From NCBI GenBank assembly GCA_039818665.1, contig JBCBTJ010000001.1, positions 69,566 through 133,565 on the forward strand: a DNA stretch of 64,000 nt. The letters run 5' to 3'. Positions 42,590 through 51,759 of the stretch are shown here, one piece after another (positions within the stretch are counted from its first letter, which is position 1; every line of letters starts with the position of its first letter). A model generated the notes under the pieces. The model was not told where the DNA came from. It ran no database searches and saw only the letters and a list, made by a program, of their open reading frames with translations. The translations under genes were made by a program, and so were the position numbers. The stretch is from JBCBTJ01 sp039818665 (lineage in GTDB: Bacteria; Pseudomonadota; Alphaproteobacteria; Caulobacterales; Hyphomonadaceae).

Positions 42590-43167
42590 GCCGCCGGCGC
42601 GTTCGCCGAAACGAAAGCGGCGGTTTCCTGCAAAGCGGCCCGCGCCGCCGCCTCCAGCGCCAGAATCCGCGCCGGCGCGTCGTTGCTGGTGGTGGCGGCG
42701 TCGGTTCTCACCAGTTTGCGCGCAATCGGATCGCGGTTGCGCGCATTGAGCAGCGTCAGCTCCAGCGCGACATTGGCTTGCGCGCCGTTCACCGAAAAAT
42801 CAGCGATCCGCCAGGCGAGTTCATATTTCGCCGACGCGCCGGATGTCGGCGTGACGGCGTGTCCGCCTGCCTGCGCTGCGAACAAGTCGAGCAGGCCGAT
42901 CTGCAGCAGACGCGCGGGATTGTCACTCCATTCCACGCCGGGAACGACCCGCGCCGACCCATCATCGCTTTTCGAAATCAGCGCCGTGCCGGCGAAGAGT
43001 TTTTGCGTTTCGGGTCGTTGCACGACGACCGTCCCGGCCAAAGGCACGGGGGTCTCGCGCGTCGTATCGACTGTGTAGAGCCCATCGGGAACCTGCGGCT
43101 GCGGCAAGACGGAGACGCACCCGGCGGCGGCGAGCGCGCCAATAGCGGCGGCGATGCGTTTCATCAA
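42586..43167 (-). CDS. ABC-type transport auxiliary lipoprotein
   Basis: A 193-residue lipoprotein (lipobox AAAGC) of the ABC transport auxiliary family that follows Mla-type operons. The body has VVVQRPETQKLFAGTALIS and ARLLQIGLLDLFAAQ, the patterns of the family. It is the last of four genes on the minus strand (MlaE, MlaF, MlaD, lipoprotein) and probably sits at the outer membrane as a lipid acceptor or docking factor. Its stop overlaps the histidine kinase stop by four bases (TTAA). Confidence 0.75.
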   Translation of the reverse strand: MMKRIAAAIGALAAAGCVSVLPQPQVPDGLYTVDTTRETPVPLAGTVVVQRPETQKLFAGTALISKSDDGSARVVPGVEWSDNPARLLQIGLLDLFAAQAGGHAVTPTSGASAKYELAWRIADFSVNGAQANVALELTLLNARNRDPIARKLVRTDAATTSNDAPARILALEAAARAALQETAAFVSANAPAA

Positions 43168-43174
43168 CGGTCTC

Positions 43175-44125
43175 CTATTCCAATGGCAGCGGATCGCCGA
43201 CGAGGAGCGATTGCGGGTTTTCTTCCAAGGATCGAATGGCCCCGTTCAGCCGAACGGCGAGCACGCGCACGTCCTGGGCGAGCAGTCGGACCTCTTCGAG
43301 CGCGGCGACGGTCGGCCCGTCGATCGCCGCGCGCGCGGAGTCCGCAGTCGACTCGCCCGAGGCGAGCAGCCTGTCCGCATTGGCGGCGGTCTCCTGCAGG
43401 TCCGTCAACAAGGTCTGCGCTTCGGCGCCGATGGCTTCGATCTGGCTTTCAGTTTCACCGCTCAACGAGACGAACGCGTCCGTCGCCTCGCCGAACTTAC
43501 CCGACGCGGTTTCGAGATTCTCGAGCGTCGCCTCCAGCTTGGTGAGCAGCCCGTCCGCCCGAGCGATCTCGGCGGAGATCGATTCGATATTGTCGAGCGT
43601 CTTGCTGACGGAGTCGATGTTCTCCGGCGACAATAGCGCGTTGAGGCCGGCGACCGTGGTTTGGGCCGACGTGACGATGTCGCTGGAGCCTGCGAAAATC
43701 GTGGTGAGCGGATTCGGCTCTGTGGCGATGATCGGTATGGCTTCGCCGGGACGGCGCTCAAGGCGCGGCGCGCCGGGCGCGCCTGCTTGGATCTGAACGA
43801 ATGTCGTGCCGGTGATGCCCGCGAAATCGATCCGGGCGACGCTGTCCACGCGAACCGGCGTCTCTGCGTCGATGGTGACGCGCGCGCGGACTTTGCTGTC
43901 GTCGTTCCGGTCGATCGCGACGCGCTGGACCTCGCCGACTTTGATGCCGTTGAAGCGGACCGAGGCGCCGTTCTCGAGCGCCACGGGGCCGTCGAACACC
44001 ATGTCGTAGAGGCGGTAGTCGCGATTGAACTGGGACTGGCTGAGCCACAGGACGAACCCGGCCAAGGTGATGGCCGCCAGCAGCACCAGAGCGCCGATCA
44101 ATGCGAAATTCGCGCGGGTTTCCAT
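43175..44125 (-). CDS. mlaD: MlaD/MCE-family lipid-transport protein
   Basis: A 316-residue protein with one N-terminal membrane helix (FALIGALVLLAAITLAGFVLWL) and an MCE domain (about residues 35-120: GASVRFNGIKVGEVQRVAID, GITGTTFVQIQAG). The long C-terminal tail is coiled-coil with Leu-, Ser- and Glu-rich repeats. MCE proteins form hexameric channels that move phospholipid across the periplasm. Unlike E. coli MlaD (about 180 residues), this version has a long helical extension, closer to proteins of the Tgd/Lin type. Confidence 0.85.
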   Translation of the reverse strand: METRANFALIGALVLLAAITLAGFVLWLSQSQFNRDYRLYDMVFDGPVALENGASVRFNGIKVGEVQRVAIDRNDDSKVRARVTIDAETPVRVDSVARIDFAGITGTTFVQIQAGAPGAPRLERRPGEAIPIIATEPNPLTTIFAGSSDIVTSAQTTVAGLNALLSPENIDSVSKTLDNIESISAEIARADGLLTKLEATLENLETASGKFGEATDAFVSLSGETESQIEAIGAEAQTLLTDLQETAANADRLLASGESTADSARAAIDGPTVAALEEVRLLAQDVRVLAVRLNGAIRSLEENPQSLLVGDPLPLE

Positions 44126-44140
44126 GTCGATCTCCCTTGA

Positions 44141-44908
44141 TCAGCCGTATGCGGCGCGGCCGCGCGGGCCCGAGAAATAGTCCTGAAGCCAGGGGTCCGG
44201 GTGGGATCTCAGCTCCGTCATCGTACCAACCGCCATGATCTTTCGATCGCCGATGACCGCGATCCGGTCACACGTGGCCGCGAGCGTATCGAGGTCGTGC
44301 GTGACCAGGAAAACGGTCAAACCAAGCGCTTGCTGCAGGTCTCGGACCAGATGATCGAACCGGCCGGCGGTGATCGGATCGAGACCCGCCGTCGGCTCGT
44401 CGAGAAACAGCACTTGCGGATCCAAGACCAGCGCGCGCGCCAAGGCGGCGCGTTTGCGCATTCCGCCAGACAAATCAGACGGGAATTTGTCCGCCGCTTC
44501 GGTCTCCAGCCCCGCCATGCGGATTTTCATCTCGGCGAGCTCGCGCATCAGCTGGAAAGGCAGCTTCGCGTGTTCTTTCAGCGGCACCATCACGTTCTCG
44601 CGAACGGTCAAGTTCGAGAACAAGGCGCCATCCTGAAACATCACGCCGGACTGGCGCTCGACCGCGTCGCGCCCCCGGCCGTTGGGGTCGGTCATATCGG
44701 CGCCGAGCAAATACACCTCGCCGGCCTGCGGCGGACGCAGGCCGATGATCGCCCGCAGGAGCACCGACTTGCCGCCGCCCGACGGACCGATCACGCCCAT
44801 CACCTCCCCCTCCTCCACATCGAGGTCGAGGTCTTCGTGCACGACGTGATCGCCGAAGGCCGTCTTCAACCCGCGCACGCGGATCGCCGGTTCGCCGAGC
44901 AGCCTCAC
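44141..44908 (-). CDS. mlaF: MlaF-type ABC ATPase
   Basis: A 255-residue ATPase of the Mla lipid-transport system. Walker A: GPSGGGKSVLL; ABC signature: LSGGMRKRAALARAL; Walker B: VLFLDEPTAGLDP; H-loop: TVFLVTHDLDTL. The GTG at 44908 overlaps the MlaE stop by three bases (GTGA), so the previous permease gene and this one are coupled. The frame continues far upstream, but only as shadow. It energises MlaE permease. Confidence 0.9.
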   Translation of the reverse strand: MRLLGEPAIRVRGLKTAFGDHVVHEDLDLDVEEGEVMGVIGPSGGGKSVLLRAIIGLRPPQAGEVYLLGADMTDPNGRGRDAVERQSGVMFQDGALFSNLTVRENVMVPLKEHAKLPFQLMRELAEMKIRMAGLETEAADKFPSDLSGGMRKRAALARALVLDPQVLFLDEPTAGLDPITAGRFDHLVRDLQQALGLTVFLVTHDLDTLAATCDRIAVIGDRKIMAVGTMTELRSHPDPWLQDYFSGPRGRAAYG

Positions 44909-46038
44909 CAGTCCATCTCCATGAAGAACAGCGCCGCGCAAGCATCGATGACGATGATGGTGAAGATCGCCTGAACCACGGAACTGGTCGTCGAGGCCCC
45001 AAGCGACTGAACGCTGCCGCCGACTTTCAAACCCTGGCGGCAACCGATCAAAGCGACCACCAGGGCGAAGAGCGGCGCCTTGGAGAGGCCGACCCAGAAA
45101 TTCGTCATCGGCACCATTTCGAGCAATCGATTGGCGAACAGGATGGGCGGGATGTCGAGCGCGAGCCACCCGACCACCATGCCGCCGGCGACGCCCGCCA
45201 GGGTCGCGAAGAAAGCGAGGATCGGCGTCATGATCAGCATGGCGAAAACCCGCGGCACGACCAGCACCTCGATCGGGTCGAGCCCGAGCACGCGCATGGC
45301 GTCCACTTCTTGGCGCATGCGCATCGCGCCGATCTGGGCGGTGAAGGCCGAATTGGTCCGGCCCGCGAGGATGATCGCGGTGAGGATCACGCCGAATTCG
45401 CGGAACACGGAGATGCCGACGAGCTCGACTACGAAGATGGTGGCGCCGAACATCTCCAGCGTGGAGGCGCCGATGAAGGCGACCACCATGCCGACGAAAA
45501 AGGTCAGGAATACGACGATCGGAATGGCGTCGAGGCCGGCTTCCTCCATGATCGCCACCGTGGACGTCGCGCGCAGGCGGCGCGGCGAGGCCAGAACGCG
45601 CACGCAGGTCGACAGCGTGCGGCCGAGAAAGGCCAGGGTCTCGATCCCCTCGTTCAATCCCGACAGGACGCCGCGGCCCAGCCGTTCAAGCAGGTCCATG
45701 ACGCCGAATACGGACGTCGTATCGTGCGGGCAGTCTTCTCGCGCGTCGCGCACGTGTTGGATGAGCTCTGCGGCGATCGCGTGCTCCCCGCGCAGCTTCA
45801 GCGGCTTCACCTCTTGGCAGTCTCGGCGCAGCGCCCGATCGATCACATAGGCGCCGGCGGTATCCAACCGACCGAGCCGCGACACGTCCAAGACCGGCGC
45901 GTCGGTTGTTTCAGGCATGTTGCGAAGGCGCGAGTCGACCGCTCCGACGGAGTCGACAGTCCAATCCCCCAAAACGGTCAGGACTGGAACGCCGCTCTCA
46001 TCTTCAAGAGAGAAGTCGATCTCGCGATTATTGTTCAT
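44905..46038 (-). CDS. mlaE: MlaE-type permease fused to an N-terminal STAS domain
   Basis: A 377-residue permease. The first ~110 residues look like a STAS domain (LTVLGDWTVDSVGAVDSRLRN, VLDVSRLGRLDTAGAYVIDRAL), normally the separate MlaB protein. A linker leads to the MlaE domain (about 150-370), with VFLTFFVGMVVAFIGASTLEMFGA and AGRTNSAFTAQIGAMRMRQEVDAM as hallmarks and five or so helices. It leads the four-gene operon and is the only STAS/MlaB source in it. No MlaC gene is present, as in other alphaproteobacterial systems of this kind. Confidence 0.9.
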   Translation of the reverse strand: MNNNREIDFSLEDESGVPVLTVLGDWTVDSVGAVDSRLRNMPETTDAPVLDVSRLGRLDTAGAYVIDRALRRDCQEVKPLKLRGEHAIAAELIQHVRDAREDCPHDTTSVFGVMDLLERLGRGVLSGLNEGIETLAFLGRTLSTCVRVLASPRRLRATSTVAIMEEAGLDAIPIVVFLTFFVGMVVAFIGASTLEMFGATIFVVELVGISVFREFGVILTAIILAGRTNSAFTAQIGAMRMRQEVDAMRVLGLDPIEVLVVPRVFAMLIMTPILAFFATLAGVAGGMVVGWLALDIPPILFANRLLEMVPMTNFWVGLSKAPLFALVVALIGCRQGLKVGGSVQSLGASTTSSVVQAIFTIIVIDACAALFFMEMDW

Positions 46039-46125
46039 TCAGCCCTTCCTGTCGTTTGGAATATAGCAGGAGATGTTTAAGGTCCGACGAATAATCTTCT
46101 TGTGAGCTTCCAGTCTCGGATTTCG

Positions 46126-47109
46126 ATGAGCGACTTTAATTTGCAAGCGGTGCGCCATTCGGCTCCGCTCCGTGCGCCCTTTACCATATCGCGCGGCGTG
46201 AAGACGGCGGCGGAAACCGTCAGAGTGGTGATCAATGCCGGCGACGCGGCGGGCCGCGGCGAAGGCGTGCCCTACGCCCGCTACGGCGAAAGCGTCGAGA
46301 GCGTGCTGGCGCAGATCGAGGCCGTCCGTTCCCAGATCGAATCCGGCGCGAGCCGAGCGGATTTGATCGACCTCATGGCGGCCGGCGCGGCGCGCTGCGC
46401 GGTGGATTGCGCCCTGTGGGACCTTGAAGCGAAACAGATGGGAACGCCCGTTTGGGAGCGCGCGGGCCTGCCTCGGCCGCAGCCCGTCGCCACGGCGACC
46501 ACGATCAGTTTAGATACGCCGGAGGCCATGGCGGCCGCGGCGAAGGCGGTCGAGGGGCGGATCCTGAAGATCAAGCTTGGCGACGACGGCGCTTTGGAGC
46601 GCGTCGAAGCCGTTCGCGCCGCGCGGCCGGAGGAGAAGATCATTGTCGACGCCAATGAGGCCGCCAATCCCCGAGAACTCGACGTGTTCGCCGCCGCAGC
46701 CCGGGCGCTCGACGTGGCGTTGATCGAACAGCCCCTTCCCGCGGGCGAGGACCAAGCGCTCGCGAAACACGCTTTGCCCGTCGCGATCTGCGCCGATGAG
46801 AGCGCGCACACCGCCGCCGACATCGAACATTTGGTCAAGCTCTACGATGTGGTGAACGTGAAGCTGGATAAGACCGGCGGGCTGACGGCGGCTCTAGACA
46901 TGGTCCATGCCGCACGGCGCGCCGGCATGGGCGTGATGGTCGGCTGCATGGTGGCCGGGTCGCTGTCCATGGCGCCCGCCGTGCTCCTGGCGCAGCTCGC
47001 GGACGTCGCCGACCTCGACGGCCCGCTCTGGCTGGCCGAGGATGTGGAGAACGGCCTCAATTATTCCGACGGCGCGGTCGCGCCGCCGACGCCCGCGCTC
47101 TGGGGCTGA
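46126..47109 (+). CDS. Dipeptide epimerase of the enolase superfamily
   Basis: A 327-residue enolase-superfamily enzyme resembling L-Ala-D/L-Glu epimerases of peptidoglycan recycling. The N-terminal capping domain starts LQAVRHSAPLRAPFTISRGVKT. The barrel has RILKIKLGDDG with the catalytic KxK (about residues 148-150), IVDANEA and ICADESAHT with metal-binding Asp residues, and KLDKTGG. ATG 46126 is chosen over GTG 46102. Its 3' end overlaps the convergent MFS gene by 49 bases. Exact dipeptide specificity cannot be read. Confidence 0.85.
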   Translation: MSDFNLQAVRHSAPLRAPFTISRGVKTAAETVRVVINAGDAAGRGEGVPYARYGESVESVLAQIEAVRSQIESGASRADLIDLMAAGAARCAVDCALWDLEAKQMGTPVWERAGLPRPQPVATATTISLDTPEAMAAAAKAVEGRILKIKLGDDGALERVEAVRAARPEEKIIVDANEAANPRELDVFAAAARALDVALIEQPLPAGEDQALAKHALPVAICADESAHTAADIEHLVKLYDVVNVKLDKTGGLTAALDMVHAARRAGMGVMVGCMVAGSLSMAPAVLLAQLADVADLDGPLWLAEDVENGLNYSDGAVAPPTPALWG

Positions 47110-48266
47110 CGCCGCCGCAAGACGCCGAATGAGAGAACGGCCCCGACGCCGGCCATGGCCGCCATCAACCAATAGCCCTGCGCCTGGGCGGCCGCGCCGC
47201 CGGCCGCGTTCGCGTCATAAACCAGGCCGACGATGACCCCGCCGACCGCCATAAGCGGCCCGAAAGCGAGCGCGGAGTTTACAGCGACGGCGAGCGCGGT
47301 CTGATCCTCCGGCACTTCCTCGGCGATGAACAGGATCATGCCGAGGTGGGTCGCCGCGAAGCTAAGCGCGTGGAGCATCTGGACCGCGTAGAGCGCCTCC
47401 AGCGGCGGCAGGAAGCTGGTCAGCGACCAACGCAGCGCCGCGCCGGCCCCGCCGAGCAGTATGAGAGCGCCAGGCGTCCAGCCTTTGAAAATCCGCGCCG
47501 AGAGCGCCAACAGGAAGACCTCGACAACAACGCCCACCGACCAGAGCGCGCCGACATGCGCCGCGTCGATCCCCTGCCGCAGCCAAATATTGGAGCCGAG
47601 ATTGTAGTAGTAAGCGTGGCTCGACTGGATGAAGGCCATGGCGAGCGCGGCGGTCAGAATCCGCCGGTCGCGATAAAGACGCACGCCGCCGGCGAAGATC
47701 TGCGCAAGGCTCGGCCGCATCGCCGGCGGGGGCGCGTCCTTGAGATACAAGGTCGAGGCGAGCATCAGGATTGCCGCGCCGATCAGCCATTGGAGCACGA
47801 CCTCCGGCCCATGGGCGCGCGCCAAGGCGCCGACGAGGAGGCTCGCCCCGACAAACGCGGCCGAACCGATCGCGCGGGCGAAGCCATAGTCCGGGAACCC
47901 CTCTTTGGTCGCCGCCATGAGCACCGCTTCGGACAACGGCATCATCGCGCCCCAGACGAGATAGATCACCGCCGCGAGCGCGAGCACGGCGGCGTGGGGA
48001 CCGTCTGGGAACAGAGCGAGATACGCGGCGAGCAAGGCGAAGGCGAGCAACGCCATGGTGCGCCGCAAGCCGATCTGAGCCGCCCACACGGCCGTCAGCG
48101 GTCCGAACACGGTGCGCAGCAGGACCGCGACAGACGCGGCCGCCCCGATCTCAGTGCCCGACAAGCCGCGCACATGCTCAAGCCAAACCGGCAGGTAAGG
48201 CAGGTTCGCGCCGATAATGAGATAAAGCGCCGCCGCGTTCAGCGCCGCGCGCCAGGACTGCGACAT
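47061..48266 (-). CDS. MFS transporter
   Basis: A 401-residue major facilitator with 12 predicted helices. The family shape fits the nucleoside/phenylpropionate-type MFS_1-like group: N-terminal ALNAAALYLIIGANLPYLPVWL, the loop LGLRRTMALL-type region and C-terminal ALSFAATHLGMILFI. The ATG at 48266 lies just beyond a strong terminator, so it is separately transcribed. The last 49 bases run into the coding end of the epimerase. Substrate unknown. Confidence 0.8.
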   Translation of the reverse strand: MSQSWRAALNAAALYLIIGANLPYLPVWLEHVRGLSGTEIGAAASVAVLLRTVFGPLTAVWAAQIGLRRTMALLAFALLAAYLALFPDGPHAAVLALAAVIYLVWGAMMPLSEAVLMAATKEGFPDYGFARAIGSAAFVGASLLVGALARAHGPEVVLQWLIGAAILMLASTLYLKDAPPPAMRPSLAQIFAGGVRLYRDRRILTAALAMAFIQSSHAYYYNLGSNIWLRQGIDAAHVGALWSVGVVVEVFLLALSARIFKGWTPGALILLGGAGAALRWSLTSFLPPLEALYAVQMLHALSFAATHLGMILFIAEEVPEDQTALAVAVNSALAFGPLMAVGGVIVGLVYDANAAGGAAAQAQGYWLMAAMAGVGAVLSFGVLRRRQPQSAGVGGATAPSE

Positions 48267-48276
48267 GGCGGGCTCA

Positions 48277-48312
48277 CAAAAAAACCAGCCCGGCGGGTCA
48301 CGCCGGGCTGGT
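48277..48312 (-). terminator. Intrinsic terminator of the SDR gene
   Basis: A perfect 12-base-pair stem, ACCAGCCCGGCG (48284-48295) with CGCCGGGCTGGT (48301-48312), and a five-base loop. On the minus strand it is followed by seven T (48278-48284 read in complement). It comes 26 bases after the SDR stop and 11 bases before the MFS start, isolating the two genes. The clearest rho-independent terminator in the window. Confidence 0.9.
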
Positions 48313-48337
48313 CTGCATAGGCTGATTTCAGGTCGGG

Positions 48338-49084
48338 CTAAAGCTCGCTCATGCCGCCGTCGACGACATATTCCGAACCGGTGACGAAGCTCGCATCCGC
48401 GGACAGGAGGAAGGCGGCGACCGCGGCGACCTCTTTTGGTTCTCCGAAGCGGCCGAGCGGAACGGCGGCGAGGATCTGTTCGCCGAAACCCGCGATCTCG
48501 GCTTCGCTGAGGCCGGTGCGGTTGAAGAAGTCCGTGCCGATCGGCCCTGGCGAAACAGCATTCACCTTGATGTTCCGGCCTGCCCATTCGCGGGCGAGGA
48601 CGCGGACAATCGTGCGCAGCGCGCCTTTGGTGGAGTTGTAGACCGCGCCGCCGGGCAGCCCGAGATCGCGGGCGACCGAGGTGTTGAACACCACCTGCGC
48701 GCCGTCCTTTAAGAGCGGCGACAGGGCGCGCGCCTGCAAGAGCGGACCGCGGACATTGACAGCGTATTGCGCGTCGAAATCCTCGGCCGTCACCTGCTCG
48801 ACCGGCGCGAAGCCGCCATAGCCGGCATTGAAGAACACCGCGTCGAGCGCGCCGAACGTGTCTCGGACTTTAGCGGCGATGACCTCTGCGGACGCAGGGT
48901 CCGCATTGTCGGCTTGGATGGCGACGACGCCCGGATGGTCGGCGGCCAGTTTGGCGAGCCGGTCGGCGTTCGACCCGGTTGCGGCGACGCGCGCGCCTTC
49001 CGAGACCAGGCGCTCGACGGTCGCCAAGCCGATGCCAGACGTGCCGCCGGTGACGAGGACGGTTTTGTTCGTGAAACGGGCCAT
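48338..49084 (-). CDS. SDR oxidoreductase (glucose 1-dehydrogenase-like)
   Basis: A 248-residue classical SDR. TGGTSGIG at about residues 12-19, NAG at about 87, catalytic Ser in NTSVARD, YNSTK (Tyr/Lys) and the C-terminal SPGPIGTDFFNR and VTGSEYVVDGGM are all intact. The Thr/Gly-Ser-Asn after the second strand (ATGSNADRL) suggests NADP. It is a single gene with its own terminator. Substrate unknown. Confidence 0.85.
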   Translation of the reverse strand: MARFTNKTVLVTGGTSGIGLATVERLVSEGARVAATGSNADRLAKLAADHPGVVAIQADNADPASAEVIAAKVRDTFGALDAVFFNAGYGGFAPVEQVTAEDFDAQYAVNVRGPLLQARALSPLLKDGAQVVFNTSVARDLGLPGGAVYNSTKGALRTIVRVLAREWAGRNIKVNAVSPGPIGTDFFNRTGLSEAEIAGFGEQILAAVPLGRFGEPKEVAAVAAFLLSADASFVTGSEYVVDGGMSEL

Positions 49085-49172
49085 GGGAAATCTCCTTGCG
49101 TTGGCGTTCGTTCAACGCAGTGCAAGGTCGTGATCACAGCGGATCACACTAGCGCGAGATTTGGAAAGGGAC

Positions 49173-49595
49173 CTATTCCGTTTCGGTTGAGCCGCCCGGC
49201 AACTCTGGCAAGCGCGCGGCGGCGCCGCCGAGGAAAAAGTTCCATATCCGCGCGTTCAGGGCCTTGGCCTCCGGCTCTTCGGAGACCTCGATCTCGGCTT
49301 GCAGCTCGATCAAGTCGGCCGCGAGCCGGTCGCGCAGCGCGCGCAGATCGGTGAGTTTCAAACTTGCGGGATTGGTGTCGCCGGGATCGCGGCCGCCGGC
49401 TTCCAGGAGGCGGGCCATGCCGCCGATCTCGGTCATTAGATTGTCGGCGGCGACCTCCATGGCCTGGCCGCCCATGGCGGCGAGCGCGCCGATCATGCCC
49501 GCCGTGCCGGCGAGATAGTGTCCTTCGAGCGCGGGCGCGACCTCGCCCGTCAGCTTCGCGCCGATCCGTTGAAGCACCATGGGCACGTCGGTCAT
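49173..49595 (-). CDS. Small helical protein of a coupled four-gene operon
   Basis: A 140-residue soluble helical protein that I do not recognise, last gene of an operon. ATG 49595 overlaps the phosphotransferase stop by one base (TGATG). It has LTGEVAPALEGHYLAGTAGMIGALAAMGGQAMEVAADNLMTEI near the start, a long helical middle (LRALRDRLAADLIELQAEIEVSEEPEAKALNARIWNF) and a short C-terminal tail. The frame extends upstream, but the coupled start is better. A lid or regulator for the kinase-like partner is possible. Confidence 0.55.
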   Translation of the reverse strand: MTDVPMVLQRIGAKLTGEVAPALEGHYLAGTAGMIGALAAMGGQAMEVAADNLMTEIGGMARLLEAGGRDPGDTNPASLKLTDLRALRDRLAADLIELQAEIEVSEEPEAKALNARIWNFFLGGAAARLPELPGGSTETE

Positions 49596-50650
49596 CAGGC
49601 CTCTCCCATATACAGCGGAGCCAAACGCGCGCTGATGATCATTTCGTGGGCCGCGTGGGTGAACCAGCCCGACCAAGCGAGGATGGGATCGTCATTCTCG
49701 CCGTCGGCATAGGCGCGAGCGGACGAGATCCAGATCGCGATCGCTTTCACATGGGCGAAGATCGACCACCATTCGAACGCGGCGGGATCGAAGACGCAGC
49801 CCGACGCCTCCTGCCAGAGCGCGATGGCCTCGGGCCACGGCGTGAACCCGGCGGCGCGCTCCTGATCGCCGCCGCACCACAGCGCATCCGTCGCCCAGGC
49901 GAGGTCTTCGTAAGGATCCCCGATATGAGCCATCTCCCAATCGAGCACGGCGACGATGTTCCCGGCGCCGTCATGGAGGAAGTTCCCTGTCCGGAAGTCG
50001 CCATGAACCACTGCCAGCTTTTGCGCGGGCGGCGGCGGATTGCGGCGCAAATGCCGGATCGCGGCCTTTGCGATCGGTTCGGGCCCGCGCGCATTCTTGT
50101 CGATCTCGCCTTCCCAATAGTCGAGCTCGCGCCGCCAGCAGGCGTCCGGCGCCGGCACGTCGATCTCTTTGGAAAGCGGCGAGCCCTCCGCTTTGACCGA
50201 GGCGATGGTTCCGAGATGCCGGAAGAACTGCTCGCCGAGCCTGGCGCGGTGCGGGTCCAGCGTTTCGAGCTGAAAGGGATTGGCGGCCTGGCCGCCCTCG
50301 ATCCGGCCCATGACGAAAAAGGGCGCGCCAAGCGGACCGCCGTCCGCCTCGAGGAACAGCGCTTCGGGCGCCGGAAGATCCGCGCCGGCCATGGACCGTA
50401 TGGCCGCGAATTCGACGCGCCGTTCGGTGTCGATCAGGCTGTCCGGCGGGTCGCGGCGAAAGATAAGGCCTTTGGTTTCCGGACCGTCCGCGCCTTCGAA
50501 GGCGATATCGACGGAATAGGTCTCCCGCGACGCGCCGCCATGGATGCGCGACAGCGCCGTGACGCCAAGGTTCGACGCGCCGAGCTTGTCTGCGGCATAG
50601 GCCGCGAACGCCTCGGCCAGCGCGTGATCGTGGATCGGGTCGTCGCTCAT
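49595..50650 (-). CDS. ACAD10/11-like phosphotransferase
   Basis: A 351-residue kinase-fold protein of the aminoglycoside phosphotransferase/ACAD10-11 family, whose relatives phosphorylate 4-hydroxyacyl-CoA. The nucleotide-binding RIHGGASRETY, the catalytic loop VVHGDFRTGNFLHD and metal-binding VLDWEMAHIGDPYEDLAW are in place. It is third in a four-gene operon, overlapping the next gene upstream by four bases (ATGA). Substrate is likely a small hydroxylated molecule; hydroxyacyl-CoA is one option given the lipid-type genes nearby. Confidence 0.8.
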   Translation of the reverse strand: MSDDPIHDHALAEAFAAYAADKLGASNLGVTALSRIHGGASRETYSVDIAFEGADGPETKGLIFRRDPPDSLIDTERRVEFAAIRSMAGADLPAPEALFLEADGGPLGAPFFVMGRIEGGQAANPFQLETLDPHRARLGEQFFRHLGTIASVKAEGSPLSKEIDVPAPDACWRRELDYWEGEIDKNARGPEPIAKAAIRHLRRNPPPPAQKLAVVHGDFRTGNFLHDGAGNIVAVLDWEMAHIGDPYEDLAWATDALWCGGDQERAAGFTPWPEAIALWQEASGCVFDPAAFEWWSIFAHVKAIAIWISSARAYADGENDDPILAWSGWFTHAAHEMIISARLAPLYMGEA

Positions 50651-51759
50651 TCGGCGCCGTCGAGAATGTCTTTAAACCCGGACGGCGCGTGCGGTCCGAG
50701 GAAAAGCTGCTCGAACGCGCCGACGCCGTCGGAGCTCTCGCCGTTCGGCCCGGCGTGACGCGCTTTGACGATCGCTTGGATGTGAAGATTGGCCGGATCC
50801 TGCCAGGGCAGCGCGTCCGGTTCGTACTCCTCGCGGGCGATCGAGACCTGCTCGCCATGATAGGCGCCGTGCCGGCGCTCAGGGTGGCCGTAGCCGATGC
50901 CTTTCATAAGGAAGGTTCCAACCGGCTCGAACGAAACGGAATGATCCCGCCCCTCTCCGTCTTTCACCGCAAGCTCGGCCGAGGCCATGCGCCGCGTGCC
51001 GGGCGCATAGGCGACCGACATGCTCGGCTGCGCCAGGTGCATGAGCCCGTCCGCCTCCGCCCCGTCCGGCGCCAGGACGGCGCGCGTGTTCCAGGCGTTT
51101 CCGTCGCCATCGTCATTCACATGGAAGAACATGGAGAGGTTCGGGAAATTGGTCGGGGTCCAGATCCAATAGAATTGCGGGGCCTGGACCGGCGTCAGCG
51201 GCTGGGCGTCCGGCGATCCGATCGGGCGCACGCCCCATGATCGATCGCGCGTGCCGCGCCAAACATCGCGCGTGGCCTCATGCCGCTCGCCATCGACGCT
51301 CAACGTCCCGCTCCAAGACCCGTTCTGGGTCATGCGCGTCACATCCATCAGCATGCGCGGACCCTGGCGATAGGTGAAGCGGGGCTCCTCGATCGGGAAG
51401 GCGCGGCCTTCGAACTGCAAGTCAAGCGCGACGCCTTCGGTCTCTTCAAGCCGCAAATGCACGCGCTTCAGAGGCTCGACGACTTCCACGCTGAAGCCGC
51501 CGACATGCGTGTCCATGCGCTCCATGCCAAGCGGGCGGGAAAAGAAGACGCTGGTCTGCTTGCCCCCGCGCAGCACGGAGACCGCCGCGTCGATGACGTT
51601 GAGATGCGGGTAGACGCCCATGGCCGCGGCGAAGAACACCGACCCGTCTGCGTTGTAGCCGTTCCAGAAAAACCGATCATAAAAGTTCCGGTCCGAGCCG
51701 GCGTACGCCACGGGCTCTGGGGTTTGGTGGATCGGGTATTCGTCGCCTTTGGTAAGCAT
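50647..51759 (-). CDS. Beta-rich protein of unknown function in a kinase operon
   Basis: A 370-residue protein. The start MLTKGDEYPIHQTPEPVAYAGSDRNFYDRFFWNGYNADG is well conserved in proteins next to ACAD10/11-type kinases in actinobacteria and sphingomonads (recollection). Its beta-rich pattern with many Trp and Tyr residues resembles AttH/CrtC-type lipocalin-like hydratases, but no key residues can be matched. No signal. The ATG at 51759 overlaps the VOC gene stop by one base. A role in the same small-molecule pathway as the kinase is inferred from coupling. Confidence 0.65.
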   Translation of the reverse strand: MLTKGDEYPIHQTPEPVAYAGSDRNFYDRFFWNGYNADGSVFFAAAMGVYPHLNVIDAAVSVLRGGKQTSVFFSRPLGMERMDTHVGGFSVEVVEPLKRVHLRLEETEGVALDLQFEGRAFPIEEPRFTYRQGPRMLMDVTRMTQNGSWSGTLSVDGERHEATRDVWRGTRDRSWGVRPIGSPDAQPLTPVQAPQFYWIWTPTNFPNLSMFFHVNDDGDGNAWNTRAVLAPDGAEADGLMHLAQPSMSVAYAPGTRRMASAELAVKDGEGRDHSVSFEPVGTFLMKGIGYGHPERRHGAYHGEQVSIAREEYEPDALPWQDPANLHIQAIVKARHAGPNGESSDGVGAFEQLFLGPHAPSGFKDILDGAE

